A DNA stretch of 64,000 nt from Hevea brasiliensis (GCF_030052815.1 NC_079507.1:65737144-65801143); one strand, 5' to 3'; shown: positions 11,826 through 24,500, counted from the first letter of the stretch. The notes: a model not told the origin generated them from the sequence alone. Program-made: numbers and translations.

Positions 11826-14455
11826 TGTAACACCCCAAAAATTTTAAATTTTATTATTTTATGAGTATTATTGATATTTTAATTTTATTTAAATTTTAAG
11901 AAATTATTTGAGATTTTTCGGATTTTAAAAATCGGGTTCGATTTTTCGAAAATATAAATTTAGATGATTTTTAAAAATTAATTTAAAGACCACGTGGCAA
12001 AACTAAAAATATATTTGGAGTCTATGAATTTTTCTGAGTTTTCTAGAATTTTTTCAGAATTTTTGGACCTCGTTTTCGGTCCCGAGGCAGAGTAAAAATT
12101 CAAAATTTTGTATCCTAAATCGAACCGATCGAATCAAACCGGACCGGATCAGACCGATCGAATCGGACCGACCTTTTCTTTTTCTTCTTTCCCCTTCCCC
12201 GCGCGCGTCCGACCTCCCTCCCTTTCTCTCTCTTTTTCTCTCTCCTCCCTCCTCCCCTTGCCTCGCAGTTGCCTCCCTGCCACGCGCCCACCTCCTGGCC
12301 GCCGCTCGAATGCCGAAAAACGGCGCTCGAAGTGGAGCGACGGGCGCACTGGACCGTTCGACTTCCCGGCCAAAATCCGGCCGATCCGGCCACTAATCGG
12401 ACCGGGTCTTGTGTCTAAACTCATCTACTCGTCGAGAGCTTTCCATAGACACCAAGAACATCGAAATCCATCAAGTGGTTTGTCCAATTTTTGCCCGGGA
12501 AGTTTTAACCCATTTTGACTTTCGGGCTAGATTTCTCGCAAACCGTGAATCCCATGAGAAAACCGTGAGTACCAGAGCGCTCCACTCATCGAGAGCTTTG
12601 CGACGACATAAATTTCTAATTTTTCCGACACCGTTTTTCGGTGGGTCCCACGGAACTTCGTAGTGTCTTTTAGAGCATTAAATGAGCTTAGAAAATTCTG
12701 AAAAAATTTATGTACTAACCCCCGTGTCGTGGGCTTCGTGTAGGTATCTTCAATTCGTGGAAATTCGACAGTTGCCCGGGTCTGTGAATTTTCGGCCAGA
12801 CAGACCCGTTACCGGAAAAGTCTCCGAATTAGACCGAGGTTTTGGCTACTCCCCTCAATTGTCAGACGTCCCGAGCGCGTCCCCGGAGTCAGAATTGGCA
12901 AAGGTAAACCCAAACCTTGCTTTTTTGTAATTTTCTAGTGCTTAAATAGGATTAAAAATCCATAAAATATTCGTGGTAGCTCAGAAAATTATGATTCTTT
13001 TTTGCAATAGCCTAGTAATATTGCTAAGGACCGCGGGGCAAAGTTTTAGAATATTTAGAGCTTGTTTGGGTAGTTTTTACAAAAATGATCAATTATAAGG
13101 ACTAAATTGAAATTTTACATATTGTGATGGATGACTGATTTGATGGGCCCAGGAGGGGCTGTGTGATGTGATTGAGTTGTGGATATATGGGTTGTGACTA
13201 TAGAAGTGTGTTTTGAGCCCTTTTGCAGGTTGGGTAGGTCCTAGGTATAGGGGAGACTCTGCCGGATTTTCGGCACAACTTAGGATGTAATTGGTCTTTT
13301 CTTGATTCGTATTGTGTCATTTGTATTAAATAATTGTAATGTAATTGTCAGGTGAGCCGGAACAGCCTTCTTCCTCCGCCCAGCCGCCACAGTGACCGTT
13401 GTCAAGTCTGTGAGTAAAATATTAATTTTAATTATAATTTCACTATTATTATATATTCAAGCATGCCCATGCATCACTTATATGCATATATCTATGTAGA
13501 TAAACTTTAGGCACGATTTATGTTGCATTCATAACTGTGAAAGTGCCATGTATGTTGTTGTGGTAATTTGGAGCAGTGTGCGTGCGTTGGTGTGCGTGTG
13601 ATGTGGTGTGGACTATGGATAGGACGGGTAGACACGGCTTGAGATCTTCGCTGGGACCCGGTCCTTCGGGGTAGACACGGCTTGAGTTCTTCGCTGGGAC
13701 CCCGATTTGGTTTATTAAGCGAAAGTCCGGCTTGAGTTCTTCGCTGGCACCAGGTTGGATTTAAGAGAGCTGTATAGGGGATCAGCTCTCATATATTATG
13801 ATTGATACTACTGGGTGTGTGAGTGCTCCAAATTACATTTTTGCTGTTATGATGTGAATTTATTGCTGATGGTGCATTTCACTCTACAGGGTGCATTAGT
13901 TTCAGATAGTTATAGAGATTATGGTTAAAATTGATATTTTACTATCTGAGTCGAACGCTCACTCCTGTTCAATATTTTTTCAGGCCACAGGAGGATATTT
14001 TTGAAGTTAACCTGCTTTCTCCCTCGCAGGTTATTTATTCATGTTTGTGTAATTCTATAAATTTCTAGAATTTTCGCATGTGTTAGGAATGTTTATTTGA
14101 TATGGGTCTGTAAACTAAATTATTATTTTGGACCTGTAAACTTAATATTCTATGCATGTTTGATGGATTGGATGAGGGAGCTGAGCTCCCATTTATTTTC
14201 ATGCTGATGAGTATGTGGAGAGTGAGCTGAGCTCCCCATTTGAGTATTTACTGTATTTACAGGTCGGGTGAGTCAAAAACTCCCCGTTGGTAGGTCCATT
14301 TTATGGCCGGACTTTGTCCGGTTGATTTCTTGAAATTGGGCCCAAATGGACCTTAGAGTTGGGTTAAGTGAATAGTTAGGCTTACTACGGGCCTCGGGGG
14401 CTTTAGGCTGGCTCAGGTCCTAGTGCCGGTCCGGCCTATAGGTTGGGTCGTGACA
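11826..14455 (+). repeat. 3' LTR of chromovirus
   Basis: This 2630-bp LTR runs from TGTAACACCCC to TGACA and is followed by TTTTT. It is highly similar to the 5' LTR with scattered substitutions and small indels, so the insertion is neither brand new nor ancient. The threefold repeat described in the 5' LTR is present at about 13629-13751. Open frames in its GC-rich part (12108-12518 plus and others) are the same ones seen in the sister LTRs and are not taken as genes. Confidence 0.93.
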
Positions 14456-17400
14456 TTTTTATTGTTGAATTTTTTTTTAGAAAAATACTATATGAAATGC
14501 ACATATTTCATTTAATAAAAGATATAAATTTTGAGTTAAAGAGTGAAGCGCACAGCTTAACTGTTAGCCAATCTATATATTCTATCAATATTATCAAATT
14601 TTTTAAATTTTTTATATGAATCGATAATTTTATTTATCAAAAGTATAATATGTTATTTTTACTTCTCTTTTATTTTTTATACTATTTTTTAATTAATTAA
14701 ATATTTTTTTTATAAAAAAATTTTATGAAATTCTTCTGAACAGTATCAATCACTTAGTATTGAGTATAAAAAATATCATAAAGTAACATAAATAAATAAC
14801 TATATATAAAATATTGATTAATGTAAAAATTAAAATAATGACGATAATTAATATTTAATATAAAATTAAAACAAACACATCAATTCGTTTTTCATTTTTC
14901 TCAATCTCATTTTAAAACTAAAAATTAAAATCAACAAAATATTCGATAATTCTAAGTTCTAACATCTTTGTTGACAATATTTCATTGAAAATATTTTAAA
15001 AAAATTCTTACCAAATATAAGAATATATTTATTAATTTTATAAATGTCAATGATTAAAATATAATTTATCATGTGCTTTTATGTGCATATTTTCAATTTT
15101 TATATTAAATTATTTTAAACGATTAAATTAACTAAAATTTTGATGTTTTTGTTTAATTTAATCTTATTATAAAATTTCAGAGGAAAATTAATCTTTTATT
15201 TAATTTTTAATAATTAAATTTTATATTTATCATTATTAAGTTTTAAGTTAGTGACGGTGGAGTAATTTCTAAAATCTCAAATTTGAATTAAAAATTAATT
15301 ATATCAAAAAAACTTTTACATTTATCAAACAATATAAAAATAATTATAATATTATGGATTTTTCAGCAAAAAAACATGGCCCAGTTTGTTTTAATTATTA
15401 TTAAGGACCAGGACAATGATTGTGTAATTATCTGTAACAGTGCAACTGATCTTCTGTGACGGCTTGCTTATCTCCTGTAACTACACACTTGATAATCACT
15501 TGTAACTCTATATATTGTCACCCTGTACAGCAATCAAATTACGTTGAATTCATCAGTGTCTTTCTCGGCATCAGAGCATTGTTTTGGCAGCTCCCACCCA
15601 CTGATCTACAAATCAAGCTATAATTTGCATCTCCACACCCGCTTACTCTTCCCTGCACCTTCCCTCTCCCAATCAAACTCACTTCCTTCGATTACACTGT
15701 TACAGATAATTACACAATTCTTATCCTTATCAATCATCACCTTCCTTGTTTTCATTATGAATAGTTGATTTCTGTACACGTTAGGTTTCCTTTGAGAGAG
15801 ATTATTGATCGATGAATGTAAAGCATGTTTTTTCGTAGAATTTAAGTTGTGTGAAATTCTTGCGAACGGTAACAACCATAACTAATAAATATCTGATAAA
15901 AATGAAAGTAATCGTGAATAAACTTGTGATCTGAAAAATATATTTTTAATATTTTATATTATTTACCTTTTATATTATTTATAATGTTATATTTAAAGTG
16001 ATTTTTTTTCTACATTATGAAATTAACTTATAAAAAATATTACACATTTAATTTTAATAATTGTATTATAAAGTACTAATAAAACTTTAACACTATTTAG
16101 TATATAAAATAGACAAAAAAAGGTAAACTCTTAGTGAACAATTCAAACATTATGTGAAAATACGACTTCTTTTATTTTTGATATACTATATTATAATATT
16201 AATAAAATTTTAAAACTATTTAGTATATTTGAAAACTTAAAATATTAATAAGAGGATATAAACACCTTGCTTTATAATATTAATAAGATGTTTAAAATAA
16301 AAAATTTAATAAATTTTAGATTAATTGCAATGAAAATACCGAAAATCTCTTAGTATAGTCAAATTTTTATTACAATAATTTTTTCTTTTTTTAATTGGAG
16401 AAGTGATGACTTAAACCTAAATTTGGTAAATAATATGCCTAGACTAAGTCAGACTAAGCAAATTGTAAACTTGTTAATGCTATACTTTTATTTTTGATAA
16501 ATTTTTGCAAGTCTAATAAGAATAATAAGATAAGTACAATATAATTTTCTTATATGGGAGAAAAATATTAACATAAAATATTAAAATATTTTATTTGGAG
16601 ATGATCGGAGTATGTATAGTAAATAGTCATTTTTTATTTTAGACCACTAAAGAAATCTTCGTAATATCGCCATTACGGGAATTTGTTATATATGTAACTC
16701 ACAAAAAAAAATTAAATCATTAAACGTTAGTGAATGAACAGACTACATTGTTAGGCTCTAATGATTAGAATATCATTACTAATACTTAAAGATTCGAACT
16801 TTCCAATAAAAATAAATCAATAATTGATATCGTATTTTGATCTATCAAAAATTTCATTTAAATGCTATAAAAAAAAACCTGCTAAAAGGAAAAAAGTTAA
16901 ACTCCAATAATAGTGAGAACAATACCCTAGAAAGATAATTTCAGTTCTATTTTTAATTGATATAAATTTAAAAAGAGAAACTCATATTTATTTTAAATGC
17001 ACACATATTTAAGGGTTTATTGAAAAAAATTAATAAAAAATAAAATAAAAAAGGAAATCAATTTAAGGGTAACTATTAGTGCCTGTCCAAGAGAAGAGAT
17101 CTAAATGAGGAAAGAAAAATTAAGAGGAGAGAAGGAGAGGAAAGAGGAAGAAATTTTAATTATTAATGATATAATGCTATGCTGTTATGATAAATTTTTA
17201 TGCAATTATATAATTATTAATTAAGAGCTCATGTGTAATTTAAATAATATATATATATCATGTCTCATAATATCCATTCTAAATCCTAATCAATAATTAA
17301 ATTTTCAAGTCCATTCCAAATAAAATTGAGAGCAAGTCATTGAGGGAACTGTAACAAGTGTCACCTCCCCAGTGATTTTTTAAGAATTTATATTCCATGT

Positions 17401-17652
17401 TTTAATTGCCCTCAAATATCACTAAAAAAATTGCTGTTTTAATTTATTAGAAAAATTTTTCATGATTATAAACTCATTCAGGTTAGAGGTTTTTCAAGCA
17501 CTATTTTATTTTTCCAATGATAAAAATATGAATTATTTTTTATGTTTTGTATTTAAAAAAAATCCATTTTTTTTTAAATATGATTCACATTATTCAAATA
17601 TATATTTACAATCATTACATTAAAAAAACAGAGGGAAAAAAAAAAAACTACA
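14456..17652. other. AT-rich intergenic region with diverged duplicate
   Basis: No gene is recognisable. About 14880-15870 is a diverged direct copy of about 3330-3920, interrupted by a 300-bp inverted-repeat insert (15419-15718). From 15870 to 17652 there is only AT-rich sequence with no repeat I can name. Confidence 0.6.
15419..15718. repeat. 300-bp insert bounded by 27-bp inverted repeats
   Basis: The left arm (15419-15445, ATTGTGTAATTATCTGTAAC...) and the right arm (15692-15718) are inverted copies with one mismatch. The insert is missing from the related stretch near 3740-3800. It could be a small non-autonomous DNA element. It also contains CTATATATTG followed about 50 bp later by CATCAGAGC, reminiscent of an LTR end and a tRNA primer site, so a rearranged miniature LTR element is an alternative. 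No target-site duplication was found. Confidence 0.55.
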
Positions 17653-17889
17653 TTAAAACCTAGTTGTATTGGGACCCAACAGCCCAAATGCATAATGCCC
17701 TCCAAAGATGACAAAAGGGATCAGAAGAAGAATAAAAATGCTGGGCTGAGCCAATGATCTTATATTGTTCCTGGCATCTTGTTCTGGAGAACTTACAACA
17801 TAATTCCATCTGCAAATTCCTTGGTCTTTCATTACCTCCACTGTGAAAATACTAGCTGCCACAATCCACGCTCCTCTTGTTACACCCAT
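17653..17889 (-). CDS. Wound-induced protein family (DUF3774), divergent member
   Basis: A 78-aa single-exon protein. Its N-terminal half (GAWIVAASIFTVEVMKDQ, then CRWNYVVSS) is the conserved core of the plant wound-induced DUF3774 family and is clearly related to the neighbouring gene at 18748-19014. ATG 17889 is preferred over an in-frame start 32 codons upstream because the extra residues are low-complexity Phe/Ser/Lys and because it aligns with the start of the neighbour. The C-terminal half differs from the family: it carries a hydrophobic stretch (IFILLLIPFVIFGGHYAF) that could cross a membrane, then ends LLGPNTTRF, and the usual SEESLRTVMYLSCW tail is missing. Family members respond to wounding or hypoxia, but their biochemical role is not established. 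The two genes look like a tandem duplication with one diverged copy. Confidence 0.82.
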   Translation of the reverse strand: MGVTRGAWIVAASIFTVEVMKDQGICRWNYVVSSPEQDARNNIRSLAQPSIFILLLIPFVIFGGHYAFGLLGPNTTRF

Positions 17890-18747
17890 ATCTTTTCCTT
17901 TATGAAAAAAGGAATAAAAAAAAAAGAAGAGAAAAAAAGAGAGTACCAATGAAGAAGAATTCAGTTTATAAAATTCAATTGACACCCTTATTAGGTTGAG
18001 AATTCGAGTTATACCAATAGTCTTTCTTAATTAACAATCTATAAACTCCATTGTAATTACTTAATGAGGTTAATAATATATCTAACCTAGACTAGAAGCC
18101 TTTCCTCACTTAAAACTTTTATTTAAAAAAAAAAGTGAGTAATTTAAAATTTTTTGTAAATTAAGATTTGCACCTATCACTAGGCTAAGGCTGTGGTGGC
18201 AATATATTCAAACTACCATGTAGTGGGTTGTTTATTTTATTATACTAAGAGATTTAAACTTTGAAATTTCTGTTTTATTCATGTACTTTGCATTTGAATG
18301 GAAAATTTTATATGTAAATTTGATAATATATAGATTTTTCATCATTAAATTAGTAACTTATCAATTGAATATTTGTCACACCATATACAAATCAAGGATT
18401 TTAATTCAGTATCTTCAGATACACTTTTTTTAAAAAAATTATATAAAAAATATAAATGTTATTTTAAAAAATAATAATAATAATAATAAGCAGCCTCCAC
18501 CGACTGTTCAAAAGTGACGAGGGTGGTTAAGACAGGCCAGACCAATTGGGTCAAGTAAATCGGCCCAGCAAAATTTCACCTTTCGCTCTCGGTGACTGCA
18601 GGGCCGCAACATTTGTACTAATTTTATTTTTTTCGTTCATAAAAGAAACACAAAGGATTGTTGGAAAAGATTGCATATAGATGATAAATGAAATTTTTTA
18701 GAAATGGAATTCTATTTAATTTTACAAGAAGAGTGGGAACGCAGGAC
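17890..18747. other. Intergenic between the two wound-induced genes
   Basis: AT-rich; it should contain the promoter of the minus-strand gene at 17653-17889, but I see no convincing TATA box. A short (TAA)n run at about 18470-18488 precedes a more GC-rich patch (about 18490-18620) of unknown nature. Confidence 0.5.
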
Positions 18748-19014
18748 TCAATTTAGACCCCAACAGCTCAAATACATGACCGTTCTAAGAGACTCCTCAG
18801 ACTTTCTAATCTTGTCATCTCTGGGCTTCTTAGACAATAAGGCAGAAGAAGGTCCAGAGAGCTTCATAGCTTGAGAGTAAGATCTGATATTAGTCTTGGC
18901 ATGGTGTTGAAACGATCTTAAGGCATAATTCCATCTGCACAATCCTTGATCTTTCATTGCCTCCACTACTCCTATGCTTGCTGCTACTAGCCATGCCCTG
19001 CTCGTTGAACTCAT
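18748..19014 (-). CDS. Wound-induced protein family (DUF3774)
   Basis: An 88-aa, single-exon small protein of the length usual for this family. It has the conserved N-terminal core (RAWLVAASIGVVEAMKDQ and CRWNYALRS) and the conserved tail KSEESLRTVMYLSCW followed by GLN. The middle (about residues 35-65) is basic and variable. No catalytic motif is present. Transcripts of this family rise after wounding and other stresses; the molecular function is unknown. A TATA box lies about 135 bp upstream (19149-19156), which fits a short 5' leader. The homologue at 17653-17889 is in tandem, same strand, about 0.86 kb downstream. Confidence 0.92.
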   Translation of the reverse strand: MSSTSRAWLVAASIGVVEAMKDQGLCRWNYALRSFQHHAKTNIRSYSQAMKLSGPSSALLSKKPRDDKIRKSEESLRTVMYLSCWGLN

Positions 19015-19148
19015 CTTTCCTTGTTCTTTTTTAACTAGGAATCTACGTAAGAGTGAGAGATGTTGTTTAGCCCCTAGGAAGAGAGAGATGTGTATATTTC
19101 TTGGTGTTTTTTGCTTTGGCTTTGGCTAACTGGATGCGAGAGATCTCT

Positions 19149-19156
19149 TATATATA
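19149..19156 (-). promoter_or_regulatory. TATA box of wound-induced gene
   Basis: CTATATATAAGAG read on the minus strand, about 135 bp before the ATG at 19014, with (GA/CT)n next to it. Transcription would start near 19120. Confidence 0.6.
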
Positions 19157-19880
19157 GAGAGAGAGTGTTGATCAAGAAAATGACAAAGAAGTTAGTGGTT
19201 TGGAAATATAAACCAGCGATGGTTTTACTGATATAAAAGGGAAGCCAATTGTTTTATATTGCCTTTTTGGTAGTGTTTGTTTTTTTTATTGGACCAGCTA
19301 ATTTGTGACATTGAATCAAGAAAAGGGTGAGACTCTCTAAGAGAGAGAGAGAAAGAAATGGACAAAATGGGAGGTGATAACAAGGAAAATAAACAAACGT
19401 AGAAGAGACAAGGTAGATGATGTGGGTTGAGATTAGCTATTATTGTCGTTTAATTTATTGGAGAATGCAAATTAATCGAGCACTAATTGGTATGTATTAA
19501 CACATGGATGGTCCCTTAATTCTTTGCTCAAGTTGCCTGGGGAGTTAAGGGACTTGTAATCAGTTTGTAAACCCAATTTCATATAAATTTTATTAGCATG
19601 GAAAGAAAAATAATGTGCACAAATCAGAAGGGACTTTAGGCCCTAAAATTTACAAAATAATTAAGGGAAACTTTAGACTGTAGTCCCCCCAAAAAATTAT
19701 ATGGTGTCCTGCTGATTCTATAAGGAATAATCTATATAAAATGGTAAGTATAAAAAAATATATAATTTTTTCTCAATTTGAACTTTATAAATTCAGAAAT
19801 ATTAGTAATAAGAGTAAATTACATCAATCTTCACTCAACTTATATATTTATAATTATATTATTTTATTGAATTTTACAAG

Positions 19881-19885
<5 letters not shown>

Positions 19886-19934
<49 letters not shown>
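19886..19934. repeat. (TA)n microsatellite
   Basis: An uninterrupted TA run of about 49 bp. Confidence 0.95.
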
Positions 19935-19938
<4 letters not shown>

Positions 19939-20832
19939 TTATTTGGACTATGGGTGGGTTTGTGAGATATGCCAGTGAAGGTTTCAGTTTAGTTTTAAGG
20001 AGTGGTATTTCTAAAAAAGAAGCGCATCGAGTATCATTGAAGGGGGACAAGGACAGGGACAGGAACAGCAGTAGAGAATGGTAGGGTTGGGTTGGATTTG
20101 CAAATTGTTGATTGTTCTTATTCTAAAGCTTGTGTATTTTGCCTGCCTGCGACATGAATAAGCTAATGGTTTTCTTATTCTATCCGAGCTCCACTGCCGT
20201 CGTTTCACATTAATTTCTTAGATTTCATCTGTCACAAGTTGAAAATTTACGCTGGTTTCCCAATGTATTATAATTCGTAAAACCGTGGATAAGTTTAGTG
20301 GCCCGCCTAAGTTTGAGGGACTAAAATATGTTCATATAAAAATTTAATTAAAATAATATATAATATTATATTTATCAAAACTTTTTAATTAAAATAATAA
20401 TAAAATAAAAATATAACAATACATATAATTTATTAGTATTAATATTTTAAATTGTGTTTATCACTTTTTTTCTACATGAAATGAAATGATAATTAAATTA
20501 ATATCAAATCACCAAGTAATGTCATTCTCAATTTAAAAAGCCACACGAATTGCCCGCGCAACTATAATTAATAATATATTTCGAATGCCGGGTTAGAAAT
20601 GAATTTTTATTTAGTAAATTTGATATATAAATAATTTTATTATAATAAAATTTATATAAAATTTATCATAATTAATTATTATAATAAAATTATTGTACAT
20701 ACATTAATTTTATAATTTAATTTTTCTTAATAAAGCTTCTCTTCAAGTTTACAACATTTTCATTTCATTATGAATGGATTCAATTAAGCTTTTGCCATCG
20801 CAAACATCAAGATTGACTATTATTTTTATTTT

Positions 20833-21186
20833 TAGGGATGACAAGTGTTTTGAACTATATTAATTAATTTTCTCCGATTTTGTCTTGATCCTAATATTAT
20901 GCGAAATAAAAATAAGATGACATTTTATCGTTCTAAATTCCCACAATTTATTTTGATAATAATATATTAATTATATATATAATTAAAATTTTATTGAAAA
21001 TTTATATTTTTAACTTATTATTTTTTAAATACATAAATTTTTATTTTATAATGATATATTAAAAAAAAAAAAATCTCTGCAGCAAATCGACTCCATCCCA
21101 CTCTCTGACGGAAAAGTTTCTACTCTAATCTTGATCTTCTATGAGCAGGCATGGGGGGGTGCGATCCCCACCCGCTACCATTCCTA
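20833..21186. mobile_element. Small non-autonomous hAT-like element
   Basis: 354 bp starting TAGGGATGACAAG and ending GCTACCATTCCTA, whose inverse (TAGGAATGGTAGC) gives the imperfect terminal inverted repeat seen in many plant hAT derivatives. Flanking 8-mers are TTTATTTT (20825-20832) and ATTATTTT (21187-21194), seven of eight matching, as expected of hAT 8-bp duplications but in an AT-rich setting. The GC-rich subterminal part (about 21130-21180) is also typical. No coding capacity. Confidence 0.6.
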
Positions 21187-21565
21187 ATTATTTTCTTGCC
21201 ACTTAACGGTGTTCTTGCTTCTTAGCAAGTCATTTGCCAGCTATTACATTGTTGTGCTTGGACGTGCATTCAAATTATTTATTAGCCTTTTCCTTATTCA
21301 TGTAGTCCTTTAAGCATCGATTCTATATATAGTCCATGCACTCATGCACGGTAATTCAGTTCTGGCGCAAAATCTGCAGCTAAATTGCACAAAATTTCCA
21401 CTGGTGCCATAATGATGAGGTGGTATAGGCTGTACATTGTAAACAGATATTAGTTCTCCTGGCCATAGTAGACATAATCAACCATTGCCAAAGCAATAAG
21501 CTAAAATGCAAACAAAATCTAAGGCTAATCAACTGATCAAAAATACAGATAATATGTTTAATAGC

Positions 21566-24500
21566 TCAACTAAGTTGAGATATATCAAAATCATCTGGAA
21601 ATTTGAAAGTGTCAGCAGCTCCAAACTTCCTTCTTTCTTCCCAATCTTCAGCAGATTCATCTTCTTCATCAGTGTTTTCCTCTTCATCATCATTATCATT
21701 ATTGGGTGAAGCTGGATCATGTATACTTCTGGCTCGGCATGATGTGGTGGCAAGCATAGTCACTTGACCATGATTAGAAATTTCCACAACAACTGTATCA
21801 TCATCAACTGGGAGTGGTTGTTTCCAAGGCTCCCCATCAATTCTCATGAATGTGTGGTCAGCTGCACCCTTCCGGAACTCAAAACGAGTTCTACTTGCCT
21901 ATATATAATTGTGAGAAAAAAAAAAAATCACCTTCTCGCAAAAGCAATGTGAGAGAGAGTGTCGCTGTTAAAATGGACTTCAATCACTCGTAAAAAGTCG
22001 ATTACTACAAAGATTACTCATCGGCACTTATATGTTTCAGAATTACTTTAATCAGTTCAAGACAGATTTGTTAATGTGTATGTACTACAAAGATTCTATA
22101 TTCCCTTAACCTCACTCTGGACCCATATTATCCCTAACTCAAAAGGACAAGGAAAGAAAACTAAATTTTTGCCAAGAAAATTGAATAGTTCCATTTCATA
22201 CCTGTGCAAGACGAGTCCCATGTCCATTTGGAGCAAGCAGAACAAGCCCATGCCAAGCATTCCTAAAACCAACAACCTCAATAAGGCTATCATCTACGTA
22301 AGGAGGTGTTAAGTCCCGCTGTAAAAGAAAGATTTATCCAGTCATTAAGACAAAAGTATTGATAAGAAACGATCTGATAGGGAATGGAAGACAGCAATCC
22401 TAGTCAAGTCATGCAGCCAATGTGTATCCACACATGAGGAATTGAGGACGCATGAACAGAATTTGTGTATTATAAATGTGTCTGTGCATGTGCAGAGACA
22501 GAGCGAGAAGGAGAAAAGGAACTAACATCACGCAGTTTCTTCCCACTGGGCTTTCCCCAGGGATTGAGTCCACCTGAAAAACTGGGCAAGTTGAGGCAAA
22601 CAATGGACCGGATGCTGTATGATAAAGACAAAGTATCAATGCAATGAGGCATCAAATTTTTTTATAGGACTTTGGATTGGTTTATTCGTGTTATATGATT
22701 AACAAAATAAGGCAGGAACACAATTAAAGAAAGAACAGGAAGAGAAAAAATACAAACATGAAAAACATATACAACGAACAAAATGCAGAGCAATCATATA
22801 CGATTTATTTTTGCTACTAAATCCAATAATGATCCTTGGTCCATCTATTGACCAAAAGATAGCGAATTATGCAAAGGCACAGTTTGACAGAATAATTATT
22901 CATAGTATTGGAAAGAGGGAATAAAGTAGGTATCTATGATTAGTCTGCATTTTAAGTAGGCTATTGTTCCGGTGATCTGCATACAATTGAAATAAGCATT
23001 TTGACACAGTTTACTTTAAGAAAGCTCTACGTTCAAGCTTAATCTATGTAATTAAATTAAACAAGTACAAATGAAGCAGCCATGCATGGAAAAATGCAGT
23101 TAACAATCCAAATCAAATTTAAATTTGAATCTAGGACCAGAGTGTTATTGAAAAGTATCAAACTGGAAAGATAACATTCCCAAACCATTACCATGCTCAG
23201 CCAGCTACTTAAAAGGCAGTAGCTGAAAATTGTTTTTGATAGTGCATATTTTTAAATATCCCATTCATAAAATATGAAGCCCCATTTGATTCTCCAAAAG
23301 AAAATCAAGAGTGTTGTTCCCCTAACTACCACAGAAAACCAATTAAGTTGCACAAGAACTCTGCAGCTCCTTTAATCAAAGCATTCAATTGCACAATTAA
23401 TACTACCAATTGAAGAGAAAGAAGGTTAAGAAGAAAGTGCACAGCATAAAGACTATTATGTGTCACCTGCTAGGTATGCTGAGGTCCTCCCATTGACCTT
23501 TGCTTTTCATGACTTTAACCTTTGTAAGCTGTGCTATGTTCCTGCGTTGGCATCAAGTCAATCTCAAAGACATGCAAAAGCAAATATATAGCCAGTAAAT
23601 AAGAACACCGGGCAAAATGAACAAAAATTAAAAATGAAGCACCCAATTCTTCAAATGATAACATTTAACAACTTATAGCTTGAGTAAAGTGGAATGGCAC
23701 AATTCATATTGCTGATCCCATTTATTTGGGATTCGGCTTAGTTAAGTAAGTTTGGCAATGTATACGCTAAACCACCGGATACCTCATGATGGACAAGTGG
23801 AGTTGAGGAGATGGGAAAGGGAATTAGGTTTTAGGAAAACAATGTATATATATTAGTGAGAGCTACTTCCTAGAATCTGATATCATTACTATAGTAGGCA
23901 GACAGGAAAAGGAAAGCTATCACTGTACTTGTAGAAGAATCTTTCAATCATTTAACAAGAGACTCACCGTGAAGAGGGATGAAAAAGAGAGGCACAAAAC
24001 CATCCTTGAGTACATCCAAGCTTTAAGTAAGTCCTCTAATGAACCCAGAAGACAAAATAACAGCAATAAGCAATATGATTTGGACAGGGATTTTAATCAA
24101 GGAAAATTAGCAGATACACATACAGTACAAAAATTAAGATTAGTACAGTTATGCAATATCAAATTGATAAAAGATCCAAGGGAAAGGTGGAGTAAGGATC
24201 ATAACTAATAATTACATGTGCTAAAGTTACATACTTATAAGTGCTTTATCTCAGATGTTGGCTATTGCAAGAAAATCAATGTTGCATTCATTGCCACTTG
24301 TTGAAGACTAACCGAAAATTGTACATCTTCAAAATGAAAGTTTAACTCACAGTGGCAACTGTTCCTCCTCACCAACACCGTAAACCCCACCCCGCCTCTC
24401 CCCCACCACCCCCCCCCCCCCTCCCCTCTTTCCCCTTCTTCTCTCTCTTCCCAACTCACCTTCTAAGGGACTTGGCTGTATAACTAAGATGAGATAAAAG

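Larger units (their letters stand above)
4177..14455 (+). mobile_element. Complete but inactive Ty3/gypsy chromovirus (Tekay/Del-like)
   Basis: A full-length LTR retrotransposon of 10,279 bp. It has two 2.6-kb LTRs beginning TGTAACAC and ending TGACA, a primer binding site 4 nt after the 5' LTR, one gag-pol reading frame, a polypurine tract next to the 3' LTR, and flanking TTTTT repeats (4172-4176 and 14456-14460) that fit a 5-bp target-site duplication, although T-runs make this weak evidence alone. The domain order gag, protease, RT, RNase H, integrase, chromodomain is that of plant chromoviruses; the long LTRs and the C-terminal chromodomain suggest the Tekay/Del lineage. The coding region has eight in-frame stops and a frameshift, so the copy is not autonomous. 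Confidence 0.93.
19157..21565. other. Intergenic between wound-induced gene and DGK
   Basis: Upstream region of the wound-induced gene plus the downstream flank of DGK. It contains a (TA)n tract and one small hAT-like element, listed separately. The rest is AT-rich with no supported gene. Confidence 0.6.

Noticed and set aside
12108..12930. Open frames in the 3' LTR
   Set aside because: Same LTR sequence as above; no conserved protein motif.
16770..16870. Minus-strand B-box-like GTTCGAATC
   Set aside because: No A box at proper spacing and no tRNA fold.
23969..24208. 79-aa plus-strand frame
   Set aside because: Antisense shadow of DGK exon 24035-23968 and its intron.
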